DNA of 10,356 nucleotides from Phoronis pallida (lineage: Eukaryota > Phoronida > Phoronidae): the NCBI GenBank assembly GCA_028565715.1, contig JAOXYC010242123.1:1-10356 (forward strand), given 5' to 3'. Shown piece by piece: positions 1-6,711 of this stretch (position 1 is the first letter of the stretch; each line of letters starts with the position of its first letter). The notes under the pieces were generated by a model. The model saw nothing but the letters and a program-made list of their open reading frames with translations. It did no database searches and had not been told where the DNA came from. A program made the translations under genes and the position numbers.

Positions 1-640
1 GTATTTTTCCAATGTGTTTAGAGCAAATTTTACTAATTATGACATCACAGATTTGATCAAAATATCAAAAATAATTTATTTATTTTTTCACTAAAATTGA
101 TTTTTCTAGCATAATGATAGCACTGTCAACCATTATAGACATACATTCAAAAATGGTTGTCCTGTCCTTTAATGTTAAAGCACTTCACGTGTTTTTTTTC
201 GTGTTTTTGACTGATCCACGATTAGGTGAACTTTAGCCGCGCTTGTCACATTTAGATTTAAAAAATCTTACTGAGCTAATTAACGTGATTGAATGAGATA
301 TTTTTATGAACTTAATTATTATGGTAAATAAAAATAATAACAATAGTCTTCCCGGCATTTTGAATTGATTCTTTTACGCATAACCGATTAAACAAATGAT
401 AAACATGCAAATATTTTTTCGATCAAGTTTTAGATTATTGGCTTGTACTCGTTGAAAACATGTACAGATCCACCACTCCGAGTTTCTTTGAAGAATTTCA
501 TCTAGCTTTGCGCTGTCCGGGATCCCGAACGATGGGGCGATATGAGTTATCGGAACAATTTCTATGATCATTCATGCGCCAAATGAATTGATTTTGATTA
601 AATATCTACCGAGTCACTAAGATTAACATTTTTCGCTAAT
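1..640. other. AT-rich non-coding stretch
   Basis: No gene can be supported here. The stretch holds homopolymer runs and small imperfect hairpins, for example CAACCAT near 128 facing ATGGTTG near 156. A minus-strand frame of 65 codons at 374-571 starts with ATG directly after an in-frame stop. It has no splice support and lies within the chance length range for this base composition, so I do not call it a gene. Confidence 0.5.
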
Positions 641-663
641 TGTCATTCATGCCATTAGGACTT

Positions 664-900
664 CTGAATGACTGGGGGGGGTCTTTTTCCCGGGGTCTAG
701 TTTTCATGAACAGGTATTTATATTACGGGTTTGTATTTTACGATTTTTGGAATATATTTCACGAGTCCTATGTTTTTATAGGCGTCAGCTGCTTGACCTC
801 ATAGTGGCGTACCGCCGGCCCACTTTTAACCGAAGAACCCCCAACCCCGGGGCATCCCGAGGGCATTCCCACACTCAGTAATTCCTGAACCCCATTCAGT
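664..900. other. GC-rich islet in AT-rich surroundings
   Basis: This block contains a run of eight G, CCCGGGG, GCCGGCCCAC and CCCCGGGGCATCCCGAGGG, and stands out sharply from its flanks. It may be a decayed mobile element or a promoter-proximal island. I looked for terminal inverted repeats between its two ends and found only partial matches. No reading frame in it looks coding. Confidence 0.4.
773..780 (-). promoter_or_regulatory. TATA-box-like TATAAAAA
   Basis: On the minus strand the sequence reads CCTATAAAAACA, a good match to the animal TATA consensus. It lies immediately downstream of the GC-rich part of the islet when read on the minus strand, which is the usual order for a promoter. 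No coding exon I could support follows it, so its function is unproven and a chance match is quite possible. Confidence 0.2.
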
Positions 901-2126
901 CATCGTGTATTGCACTATTATACATATTTACAATCCATTCTATCTACACACATTCACAAGACCATGTCATTTAATAGATTGTGCAGTCGTAATAATACGT
1001 CATGTATTGGCAATATTATAGAAAGAGCCCAATGAACTGGTCAGCCCGGTCAATATTGAAAACATGGAATTGTAAAGAAAGTTGGGAACGCCCTGTTATG
1101 TCAATGCATCAGCCCCCACTCACGTGGCCTGAGAAAGTGTTATTGCGTATTTGAATGGGTGCACTTTAGAATATTAGTACGTCGTACATGGACACTGTTT
1201 GATATGCCATTTTGTCATTACAATTAATTTTATATTGGAAAAATATTAGAAAACGTTAAGTTATTTAATTAATTGGGGAAAACATATATTTTTCATCATC
1301 AGTATTGATGAGAATAATTTATTTTGCACACTACATTTATCAATAGCCCAGTGGTACATGGACCTAAATCATTTCAGTTTTCCCGCCAGATCATTAATGA
1401 CACAAATAAAAAAAATCCGTTCTATAATATATTGACTCTTTAATCGCCTATGAAGCAGTGTCTACGTTTGAATGAGGCTTATTGCGACTTTAAAACGTGT
1501 TGCTACAAACATTATCGCTGAAAAATGTAATCGTTGGATTCGTTGAATATCCCCAAAACGATTTATTACCGTACATTATCAGTCTTTGTTTGTAATGTCT
1601 CGCCCTAAACGACATCCGATCTATTGCATGTACATGTAAAAACACCCCAAGTATGCAATGCCGCAATACTTGGGAAGCCACTTTTTTCAGATAAGAATCC
1701 TGCATGTTTAACATGTTTTTTTACTCAAAAGCGACGCAATGTAAAACGCCTGAGGTCATATTATCTCACTGACGTGCTGACAAAATGACAACAAAAAGTC
1801 CATATGCCCACTATTTTAAACACTGCCAGGCGTTTAAATGTAGTCTATGTTTAAGACTGCGGTTCAAATATTAGGCTTTAAAGTTCCGACGTCTTTTTTA
1901 AGAATGTGTATATAAAACGACTGTAAATTAAGGAATATTACGAATCCTAACGACATTTTTCTCAAACGACTCAGTTGTCCTTTTCAGTATTTTTTGACAT
2001 TCTATTCGCAATGCTACTCACAAAGTCATGGTAGAGAAATATAATTGACTAAAATGACCACCGATCACTCTCTGATAAATGACTATATGTCTCAGAATTG
2101 TACTAGCTGAAGTTGATGGGATGCAC
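901..2126. other. AT-rich non-coding stretch
   Basis: I see no supported gene. A 74-codon minus-strand frame at 1490-1714 has no splice sites or recognisable domain. A perfect 9-bp inverted repeat, CCCAAGTAT at 1646-1654 and ATACTTGGG at 1666-1674 with an 11-nt loop, lies inside that frame. A TATA-like string, TATATAAAA, lies at 1909-1917 on the plus strand without an identifiable exon after it. Confidence 0.45.
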
Positions 2127-2318
2127 ACTTATTCATAAATTTGAAAAGACAGAAAAAATCATCGTAACTGAACTGGGAATCGAACCCAGGTCCCCACAAT
2201 AGCCGGTTATGGTGCTCTACCTCTCGGGCTACCTCTAAGCTACCCAGCTACTCCAAATTGTGTCTGATATTTAACACATAATAGCGTTAAAGCCAGTATA
2301 TGTTTTACTTATTCATAA
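2127..2318 (-). mobile_element. tRNA-derived SINE with 12-bp target-site duplications
   Basis: The minus strand carries a tRNA-like head. The T arm at 2173-2189 is perfect (CTGGG, loop TTCGATT, CCCAG) and contains a B box at 2176-2186. An A box, TAGCCCGAGAGG, lies at 2220-2231, with normal tRNA spacing between the boxes. A second A-box-like string, TAGCTTAGAGG at 2232-2242, makes a near-tandem duplication of the D arm. The acceptor stem does not pair and the anticodon loop lacks the expected T, so this is not a functional tRNA. The 12-mer ACTTATTCATAA occurs at 2127-2138 and again at 2307-2318, bracketing the element as expected for a target-site duplication made by LINE-driven insertion. About 65 nt precede the A box inside the duplications, which is long for a SINE. 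The family is not recognised. Confidence 0.65.
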
Positions 2319-2427
2319 GTACAGTGTTCTCGTCAAGAGAACTTGTTGAGAACTCGTAATACGTTTTTAAACGTATTACGAGTTCTTTCAAATGATGGCT
2401 TAAAAACAAGTTTGTCACAGAGGAATA
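2305..2427 (-). CDS. Candidate second, terminal exon of a small minus-strand gene
   Basis: Read on the minus strand, the exon begins after a strong acceptor: a nearly pure pyrimidine tract (TTTTTCTATCTTTTCTCAG) ending at 2428. It is open in phase 0 for 40 codons and then meets TAA at 2307-2305. The phase matches the upstream exon 2570-2614 exactly, across a 142-nt intron with GTGAGT at its 5' end. The peptide starts YSSVTNLFLSHHLKELV and is mixed polar and hydrophobic, with no domain I recognise. The stop falls on the edge of the SINE target-site duplication, so the original frame may have continued before the SINE inserted. A perfect 18-bp palindrome within the exon argues against strong coding constraint. 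It could instead be a chance frame beside a real acceptor. Confidence 0.35.
   Translation of the reverse strand, partial: YSSVTNLFLSHHLKELVIRLKTYYEFSTSSLDENTVLMNK
2349..2386. repeat. Perfect 18-bp palindromic hairpin, 2-nt TT loop
   Basis: Arms 2349-2366 and 2369-2386 are exact reverse complements (outer end AGAACTCGTAATACG) separated only by TT. As DNA it could form a cruciform, and as RNA a tight stem. It lies wholly inside the candidate exon 2305-2427, which is odd for ordinary coding sequence and lowers confidence in that exon. Confidence 0.85.
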
Positions 2428-2569
2428 CTGAGAAAAGATAGAAAAACAATTACGAATCTCAGAGTCACTAAAATTGGTCAAGTGCATACCACGTTCGTTA
2501 CCGACCACAGAAAAAACTGAATCCGCCATCATTACGAATTTTAATTTAAAAATTAGTTTAAAAACTCAC

Positions 2570-2614
2570 CAACTCTTCTTCAGAGCCACCACCTAGTGAA
2601 TCGTAATTTGACAT
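2570..2614 (-). CDS. Candidate first coding exon, peptide MSNYDSLGGGSEEEL
   Basis: On the minus strand an ATG at 2614-2612 in favourable context (ATCACAATGTC) opens 15 codons, MSNYDSLGGGSEEEL, ending at GAG TTG followed by a strong GTGAGT donor (2569-2564). The glycine-serine-acidic N terminus resembles a disordered start of a nuclear or cytosolic protein, but no family is recognised. The intron to the next acceptor at 2428 is 142 nt and the phase is preserved (0-0), giving a 55-codon spliced frame. The preceding frame is open in the same register for 41 codons and is broken only by TGA at 2635-2633. The ATG may therefore be the true start after a 5' UTR stop. Alternatively, a longer protein has lost its frame. 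Unproven without transcripts. Confidence 0.4.
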
Positions 2615-2635
2615 TGTGATGATTTCCTCTCTTCA

Positions 2636-2758
2636 ATTCGCTACCTCGAGAACACGCAAGAACTCTGGCGGATCGACATAGTCATCATTGACTGCAACAA
2701 TGTAAGGCGAAAATAGCTCATGACATATATAGTGACTTATGTTAGAAGTTAGGCGTTC
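2636..2758 (-). CDS. Upstream in-frame open segment with possible exon 2645-2691
   Basis: Stop-to-stop open frame of 41 codons on the minus strand, ending at TGA 2635-2633. Within it, an acceptor (CATTGTTGCAG) ends at 2692, and the following 15 codons, NDDYVDPPEFLRVLE, reach a moderate donor, GAG followed by GTAGCG, at 2645/2644. This segment reads convincingly like soluble protein, being acidic with a DPPEF motif. It is in the same frame as the MSNYDS exon, 21 nt beyond the stop. It could be an upstream ORF in a 5' leader, an internal exon of a longer gene spliced from 2645 to 2427 (the phase also fits), or chance. The codons are less AT-biased than the surroundings. No homologue is recognised. 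Confidence 0.25.
2725..2731 (-). promoter_or_regulatory. TATA-like box upstream of the 2614 start
   Basis: The minus strand reads CACTATATATGTCA, about 110 nt upstream of the ATG at 2614. Transcription starting roughly 30 nt downstream would leave a leader of about 80 nt. If the segment 2636-2758 is coding, this match is fortuitous. Confidence 0.25.
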
Positions 2759-2921
2759 TCAAGTGTATTCGTTTCGGCGACGGCGAGATGAAATGTTGTT
2801 GTATTCCAAACATGAATCGCAAAAATTGTTTTTTTGAAAATAAAAAAAAATCATCTTAAAACCGTATCAATATCCTACTCAACAATATTAGAATTATTTA
2901 ATCTGTCCAACTGGAAATTAC

Positions 2922-3113
2922 CTTGTTTAAAACTCCTAGTACTTCGGAGCCATCGCGGCCCCATCGACGATGATGTAGAGTGACTCAAGAATAAATACCG
3001 TCTTCCTCATTTCACTGGCGTTTTTTTCTTTTGCCAGTTTTCCGATTTCTTTGGACAATTTTCCATTGGCATGAATCAACCAAAAAAAAACAATAAACAA
3101 TATACAACTTACT
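2922..3113 (-). other. Open segment on the minus strand flanked by donor-like sites
   Basis: On the minus strand a GTAAGT donor lies at 3112 (after TTGATCAA) and another donor, AAACAAG followed by GTAATT, at 2922/2921. Between them one frame is open from 3127 to TAG at 2938-2936. Its peptide includes GKLSKEIGKLAKEKNASEM, lysine-rich and amphipathic. A second frame runs from GRRYLFLSH to SFKQ and reaches the 2922 donor in phase 1. The only acceptor-like AG, after GTCCAAAG, has its T-rich tract about 30 nt too far upstream. The local GC content rises near GATGGGGCCGCGATGGCTCCG. Suggestive, but I cannot choose a frame or strand model. Confidence 0.2.
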
Positions 3114-3127
3114 TGATCAAAAAGCAA

Positions 3128-4327
3128 TCACTGTTCCCAGAATATTACACCTGGTCGCCTGTCAGCACTTTAACCGTGTGGTCTCAGTTAAAACCGGCTT
3201 ACCCCGAAAAAGCGCCAGCTAGCGTTCTCATTCCACTCAATACACACCACACCCACTGTTATGTAATACATGTGTACTCTGCCATTGTCTGAGAGGCAAT
3301 AGCTTAAACCAGCGATCACAGTGACTATTTACCTATCCTTAAGAGTCTGTTCTTTGTGTATTGAGTTAAGACCCAACCAATCCACATAACCAAGTATTGT
3401 TGGAAATTGTGTGAAATTGAACGAATTTACGGGGTTTATCCCAGGGGTTTGGTCTTAGAGATTGCCCCGAGCTGATCCATTCAGTCCATTCATGCGTTGT
3501 TGGGAGTCAATATCAATGTGTTCGATATAAATATGGTTAATTATTACGTAACATTAGTGAGCGATGAAAAACTGACCATATATCATATAACCCAATAGAA
3601 GAATGGATATGTCACCAACTTAGTCCCGGATATTGAGATGAAACTACGAGCACACCAACAAACTGGTACATTTGAAACATTTCAAATATAATTGATAAAT
3701 ATATGCACACAGTTATCGTTTCCTTCACTATGTTTACCGCTACAAGACAAGCAAAATTAAACAAAACACGCTTGTCATCAAATATGATTCATTTTAAGAA
3801 ACAAGTGTTTCATCATAATTTCTCCTCTTGGTCTTCATGATTGCATCGACCGACAACGGTGTCTTGAAAGATCGTTGATAAATATGTTTTATTGTTTTTA
3901 CTGGCTTAACAAATAAATCCCAGATTTTTCGTATGCTGATAAGGGTGAAAGATAATGTTTACTGTTATTATGTAAAAAGTTCATGTTTTGCTCATCAGGA
4001 GTCCGATTTTGAAGAGATTTTTTTTTAATTTTTGAAGTTCTTTTTAAAAGTTTAAAAACTTTACAACTGTCTGGCAACTTTTGAAAATTCGTAAAGATAT
4101 TTGCGGCTTCGACCTTTTAGAGTAACCATCATAACAAAAATTAATAATAAATATCTAAATAATTTATGTTGAAAGGTTTTTAAACTGTATTTCGAAAAAA
4201 AAATTAAAGTTCTACATTTAAAAAAAGTTTTTTAAAAGACGAACAAATTCTTAAAGCTGGATATAAAATCCATAAAAGATTTCAAATTTTAAAAAGGAAT
4301 CAACGTTTTCATAATATTTAAAACAAG
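3128..4327. other. Non-coding stretch, strongly AT-rich toward its right end
   Basis: No exon with matching splice sites and frame was found. A plus-strand frame overlapping 3071-3292 starts in an oligo-A region and shows no coding features. From about 4010 to 4326 the sequence is dominated by short A and T runs and self-complementary strings such as AAAGTTTAAAAACTTT, typical of intron or intergenic filler. Confidence 0.5.
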
Positions 4328-4433
4328 TCGGTCGCCGGGTTCGGTGATTGGTTGCGCATTTTTTATTAATTTAAAAATGCGCGTCCATTCACCACCCGAC
4401 CGATAGAGCGCGTGGGAGAGCGCGGGGTCGGTC
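4328..4433. repeat. CpG-rich imperfect hairpin with repeated GTCGGTC motif
   Basis: Terminal arms TCGGTCG (4328-4334) and CGACCGA (4397-4403) and a perfect inner 10-bp stem (4354-4363 with 4373-4382, GCGCATTTTT) bracket an AT-rich loop. An intermediate stem with a few mismatches joins them. To the right, AGAGCGCG occurs twice (4405-4412, 4417-4424) and GTCGGTC recurs at 4427-4433, as at 4327-4333. The left arm includes ATTGG, an inverted CCAAT box. It could be a small MITE-like palindrome or a CpG-rich promoter element, and the sequence does not decide between them. Confidence 0.5.
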
Positions 4434-4501
4434 TTAGACTCTCTGATCGTACGATTAAAACTGTTCGGGTACTAACATGTAGTCGGGCATGTAGTCAAAT
4501 C

Positions 4502-4541
4502 ATTGGTCAAATCGTAATCGCCAAGCCCCACCCTTATATTA
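4502..4541 (+). promoter_or_regulatory. Promoter candidate: inverted CCAAT, CACCC box, TATA-like
   Basis: ATTGG at 4502-4506, CCCCACCC at 4526-4533 and TATATTA at 4535-4541 lie in the canonical order on the plus strand. The spacing between the CACCC and TATA-like boxes is unusually tight. No first exon with a convincing ATG follows closely. This is an arrangement of common short motifs, so the call is weak. Confidence 0.25.
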
Positions 4542-5098
4542 GACTTGTCAACACTACAATTCACTACGTATCTGCGTAGAGTCAGCTGTGATTGAACCGA
4601 AGTTTCAAGTGAAGAGAGTCAACATAATAGTAGACTTGTGGTACACCCAACATTCACATACGAGGCAAATCTGTTGTGGCTAATTTGCGGGTGACTCCCA
4701 CTCTTATCGAAGTACCCCAAAGACTGCATTTGGCGGGATATGATATTCCATCAGTCTACTATAGGCTAGTGGCCCGGCTCTGTTGACTTTATAATATCGT
4801 TCGGTATCTTACGTCACGGTTTCCGAACGAATTAGTAATACGACTGTACTCAACTTTGTGAACACATAAAAACGTTACTCCCTTAACAAACAGTTTAACA
4901 CCATTGTCAACAGTGTTTAAGACACGGTGATAATGTTTAATGTTGTGCCATCACTTTGGTAGTAGACTCTTGTGTGATTAAACAGTGTAAAACTCTAGTT
5001 TACACGGCTCATACGAAGCCATACCTATGTAATGTTGTATCATATATAGTGCCAGATTAAAGATTTTAATTCTCTTGGACCAAATTTCAAATTCAAGT
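4542..5098. other. Non-coding stretch with one CRE-bearing inverted repeat
   Basis: No supported exon. The notable item is TCGTTCGG (4797-4804) inverted as CCGAACGA (4823-4830), enclosing TTACGTCA (4809-4816), which matches a CREB/ATF-type half site. TATAATA lies just upstream near 4790. A possible minus-strand poly(A) signal, ATTAAA, lies at 5070-5065, downstream of the minus-strand frame ending at 5099. Confidence 0.4.
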
Positions 5099-5332
5099 TT
5101 AATTTTGGGATTTACTTAATGTTTCTGTCTTGGCATTTTTAACCATTGCAACATTTTTCATAAAATCCAGAGGGATTTCTAAAATATCACCGTTTGTAAT
5201 CACGTCAACGTCGAGAGGCACCTTTTTACTGTGTTTTATTGTTTTATCGCTGGCGATCGACCTTTTTATCAATAACTTCCATACCGGTAAGTTTTGAACT
5301 TTAAATTCTGTCAAAAAAAACTCAATCAATTT
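5099..5332 (-). CDS. Candidate terminal exon, lysine-rich 77-codon frame (minus)
   Basis: On the minus strand an acceptor TTTTTTCGAATTACAG ends at 5333. The following frame is open in phase 0 for 77 codons to TAA at 5101-5099, with ATTAAA about 30 nt beyond the stop. The peptide begins KLIEFFLTEFKVQNLPVWKL and later reads VPLDVDVITNGDILEIPLDF, a plausible hydrophilic globular sequence. A second acceptor-like tract (TTTTTTTTGACAG) lies inside it. No family is recognised. The opposite strand is also open here and predicts membrane segments, so at most one of the two is likely real. The length is within chance expectation. An upstream partner exon could be 7252-7368 (phase 0), but that would require a long intron. 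Confidence 0.25.
   Translation of the reverse strand, partial: KLIEFFLTEFKVQNLPVWKLLIKRSIASDKTIKHSKKVPLDVDVITNGDILEIPLDFMKNVAMVKNAKTETLSKSQN
5103..5286 (+). CDS. Candidate membrane-segment exon (plus), donor at 5287
   Basis: A plus-strand frame is open from 5103 and reaches a strong donor, ACCG followed by GTAAGTTTT, at 5287. An acceptor-like AAATCCAG ending at 5170 would make the exon 5171-5286. The encoded stretch has two hydrophobic segments typical of membrane helices: LLNVSVLAFLTIATFFI, then a basic and polar loop, then GTFLLCFIVLSLAIDLF. T-rich antisense of a lysine-rich frame naturally looks hydrophobic, so this may be an artefact. The phase at the donor is 1. Joining to the exon at 5435 gives a frame that stops within that exon. 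The family is not recognised. Confidence 0.2.
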
Positions 5333-5368
5333 CTGTAATTCGAAAAAATTTGTTCAAAATAAAAACTT

Positions 5369-5380
5369 TGTCGCGCGACA
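5369..5380. repeat. 12-bp perfect palindrome TGTCGCGCGACA
   Basis: This CpG-rich palindrome sits in AT-rich surroundings between the two exon candidates. It could be a dimeric transcription-factor site. No specific factor is assigned. Confidence 0.5.
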
Positions 5381-5434
5381 GAATTTAACGCTGCTTAATC
5401 CGATGATTTTTCTCAAAAACTTTTTCTTTTTCAG

Positions 5435-5525
5435 AGTATTTTCGACTTAAAAAAATCTATGATAATGTTTGAAGTCCACGACAATTGTGAAATACTAAAT
5501 TATCCTTCAAACGGTCTTTTGTCAA
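5435..5525 (+). CDS. Candidate internal exon, 91 nt, SIFDLKKSMIMFEVHDN
   Basis: This is one of the best splice-bounded segments on the plus strand. The acceptor CTTTTTCTTTTTCAG ends at 5434, and a strong donor, TCAA followed by GTAAGTAAA, starts at 5526. Only frame 0 is open across all 91 nt. It encodes SIFDLKKSMIMFEVHDN followed by CEILNYPSNGLLS and leaves one extra base (phase 0 to 1). The peptide has a balanced composition typical of a soluble domain, but I do not recognise it. The preceding plus-strand candidate ends in phase 1, so the two do not join in this frame. Joining to the acceptor at 5783 gives a stop after two codons, which would be compatible with a 3' end at the AATAAA signals. 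Confidence 0.35.
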
Positions 5526-5782
5526 GTAAGTAAAACTTGATATTCAAAGGCTGTGTACAAAAAAAAATGGAAGTTGGCGGTTCATATACAACTACGGATA
5601 TGTGATTGGCACATTAAAACATCGCACTATATCAATAATGCTAATGACTCGCGCGATAGCTGACCATTCAGCCGTGGACTTCTACGTTGGATCCGAATAG
5701 CTTCCCGTAGTATCAAATGATAACCATTGTTATCACGGATATGATAATAAGTTACTATCGAGAACATGACTTTTTCTTACAG

Positions 5783-5866
5783 CTTTCTAACTGTTCACAA
5801 CCTTGTCTGCGACAAGGCTTCGAAACACCTCCAGAATATTGTTTAATAAAGTTATCATAAAATAAA
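5783..5866 (+). CDS. Candidate 3'-terminal exon with AATAAA signals
   Basis: The acceptor GACTTTTTCTTACAG ends at 5782. Two frames are open after it. One reads FLTVHNLVCDKASKHLQNIV and stops at TAA overlapping the first AATAAA (5845-5850). The other starts LSNCSQPCLRQGFETPPEY and stops at TAA 5858-5860. A second AATAAA lies at 5861-5866. Joined to the exon 5435-5525, the third frame stops almost at once, so the exon would then be mainly 3' UTR. The combination of a good acceptor, short frame, stop and poly(A) signal is typical of a last exon. Which frame is used cannot be told. A short hairpin, CCTTGTC-TGC-GACAAGG, lies at 5801-5817. Confidence 0.3.
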
Positions 5867-6090
5867 TACTAAAATGGTTGGACCATGTGCAGCATGAAGT
5901 GACGCTTGACAAGGGCTAATTTTAGTTCAAAAAGAACCACTCATGTTTACGAACAAATTGACAATATTTTCTTTGAATAAGATAAAAATGTGTTAACTCG
6001 GATAACTTGCAATGAAAGTTTCTGGTTAATTCAAGGTGTCATCTTCCGCGAATGTCGCCATTATCATGGGTCATACCATTTTTTTTTCAG

Positions 6091-6190
6091 GCCGAGGGTC
6101 TTGATCGCTGTTAACGTTGGTGACGGAGTTTTCGCCGCAGGCCAACTTGCACAGTTCTTAAGTGCACGCATAGTCACGGTTCATTTTTGA
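6091..6190 (+). CDS. Candidate terminal exon behind a strong acceptor
   Basis: The acceptor CCATTTTTTTTTCAG ends at 6090 and is among the strongest in the window. The following frame, entering with one base to complete a codon, encodes PRVLIAVNVGDGVFAAGQLA then QFLSARIVTVHF and stops at TGA 6188-6190. The peptide is alanine-, valine- and glycine-rich with amphipathic character, and no family is recognised. Another frame stops after seven codons. No AATAAA follows closely. The same frame is also open upstream to 5990, where only a GTG is available, so an unspliced start is unlikely. The donor of a partner exon was not identified; 5526 does not fit in phase. Confidence 0.25.
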
Positions 6191-6444
6191 AGAACGCACA
6201 AATGAGAGATGTTTCGGCCACCCGCCCATGTCAAATTTCATCGACATTCAAATTCATAAACCAACACCAGACATAGGACTGAGCAAAGGGATCGGGTATC
6301 TTTAAGACAAAAGTCTTCCTATATATTTCACATGCACGATCTAAACGTATACGACAGATTTACAATATCAAGTGAGAGAAAGCATGTTAATTTCCGCTGT
6401 GCTTCCTTATATTGCAAACATATCTCGATACTAACTTGACTTGG

Positions 6445-6711
6445 TCAGTGGATCTCACGTGGGACCCAGACCACACCCACTAATTTCGCGTAATTGTGTT
6501 TTGTCCAGAAATATAGCTTTGAATTGCCCGGGGGTATTGTGAATATAGAAAGGGGCTTCTTACCGTAACAACCAATCATCAAAACAACTATTAACTCATT
6601 GAAGGGATTACAATGGATAACACAGACCTCGTACTGTGTTCCGGGACTGGGTTGGTCACTACATTTAGAGGGCCCCGGGATCCGCGGGGAGTAGCGATTA
6701 GCCGGTGATGA
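6445..6711 (-). other. 88-codon stop-to-stop open frame on the minus strand
   Basis: The minus strand is open from just after TAG (6714-6712) to TGA (6447-6445), 88 codons without an early ATG. It starts SSPANRYSPRIPGPSKCSDQ, continues with TQYEVCVIHCNPFNELIVVL and ends in KLVGVVWVPREIH. A donor-like TTACG followed by GTAAGA lies inside, at about 6564/6563, so an exon could end there in phase 1. The block is GC-richer than the rest of the window (GGGCCCCGGGATCCGCGGGG), which reduces stops and makes the length less remarkable. The plus strand here holds a competing 31-codon ORF (6613-6708) with good ATG context (ACAATGG), starting MDNTDLVLCSGTGLVTTF. No family is recognised for either. Confidence 0.25.

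Noticed and set aside
374-571. 65-codon minus-strand ORF (MIIEIVPITHIAPSFG...)
   Set aside because: It has no splice sites, domain or homologue I can name. The length is within chance expectation for AT-rich DNA.
1490-1714. 74-codon minus-strand ORF
   Set aside because: It includes a 9-bp hairpin and shows no coding features. No promoter or splice support.
2166-2238. Functional tRNA gene on the minus strand
   Set aside because: The T arm is perfect, but the acceptor stem does not pair, the anticodon loop lacks T33 and the D arm is duplicated. A SINE head explains it better.
2788-2859. Cys-rich 23-codon plus ORF (MKCCCIPNMNRKNCFF...), perhaps a THAP-like start
   Set aside because: Too short, ends in an oligo-A tract, has no donor, and the cysteine spacing does not match a THAP zinc finger.
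3071-3292. 73-codon plus-strand ORF
   Set aside because: It starts in an oligo-A run, overlaps minus-strand donor sites and shows no recognisable feature.
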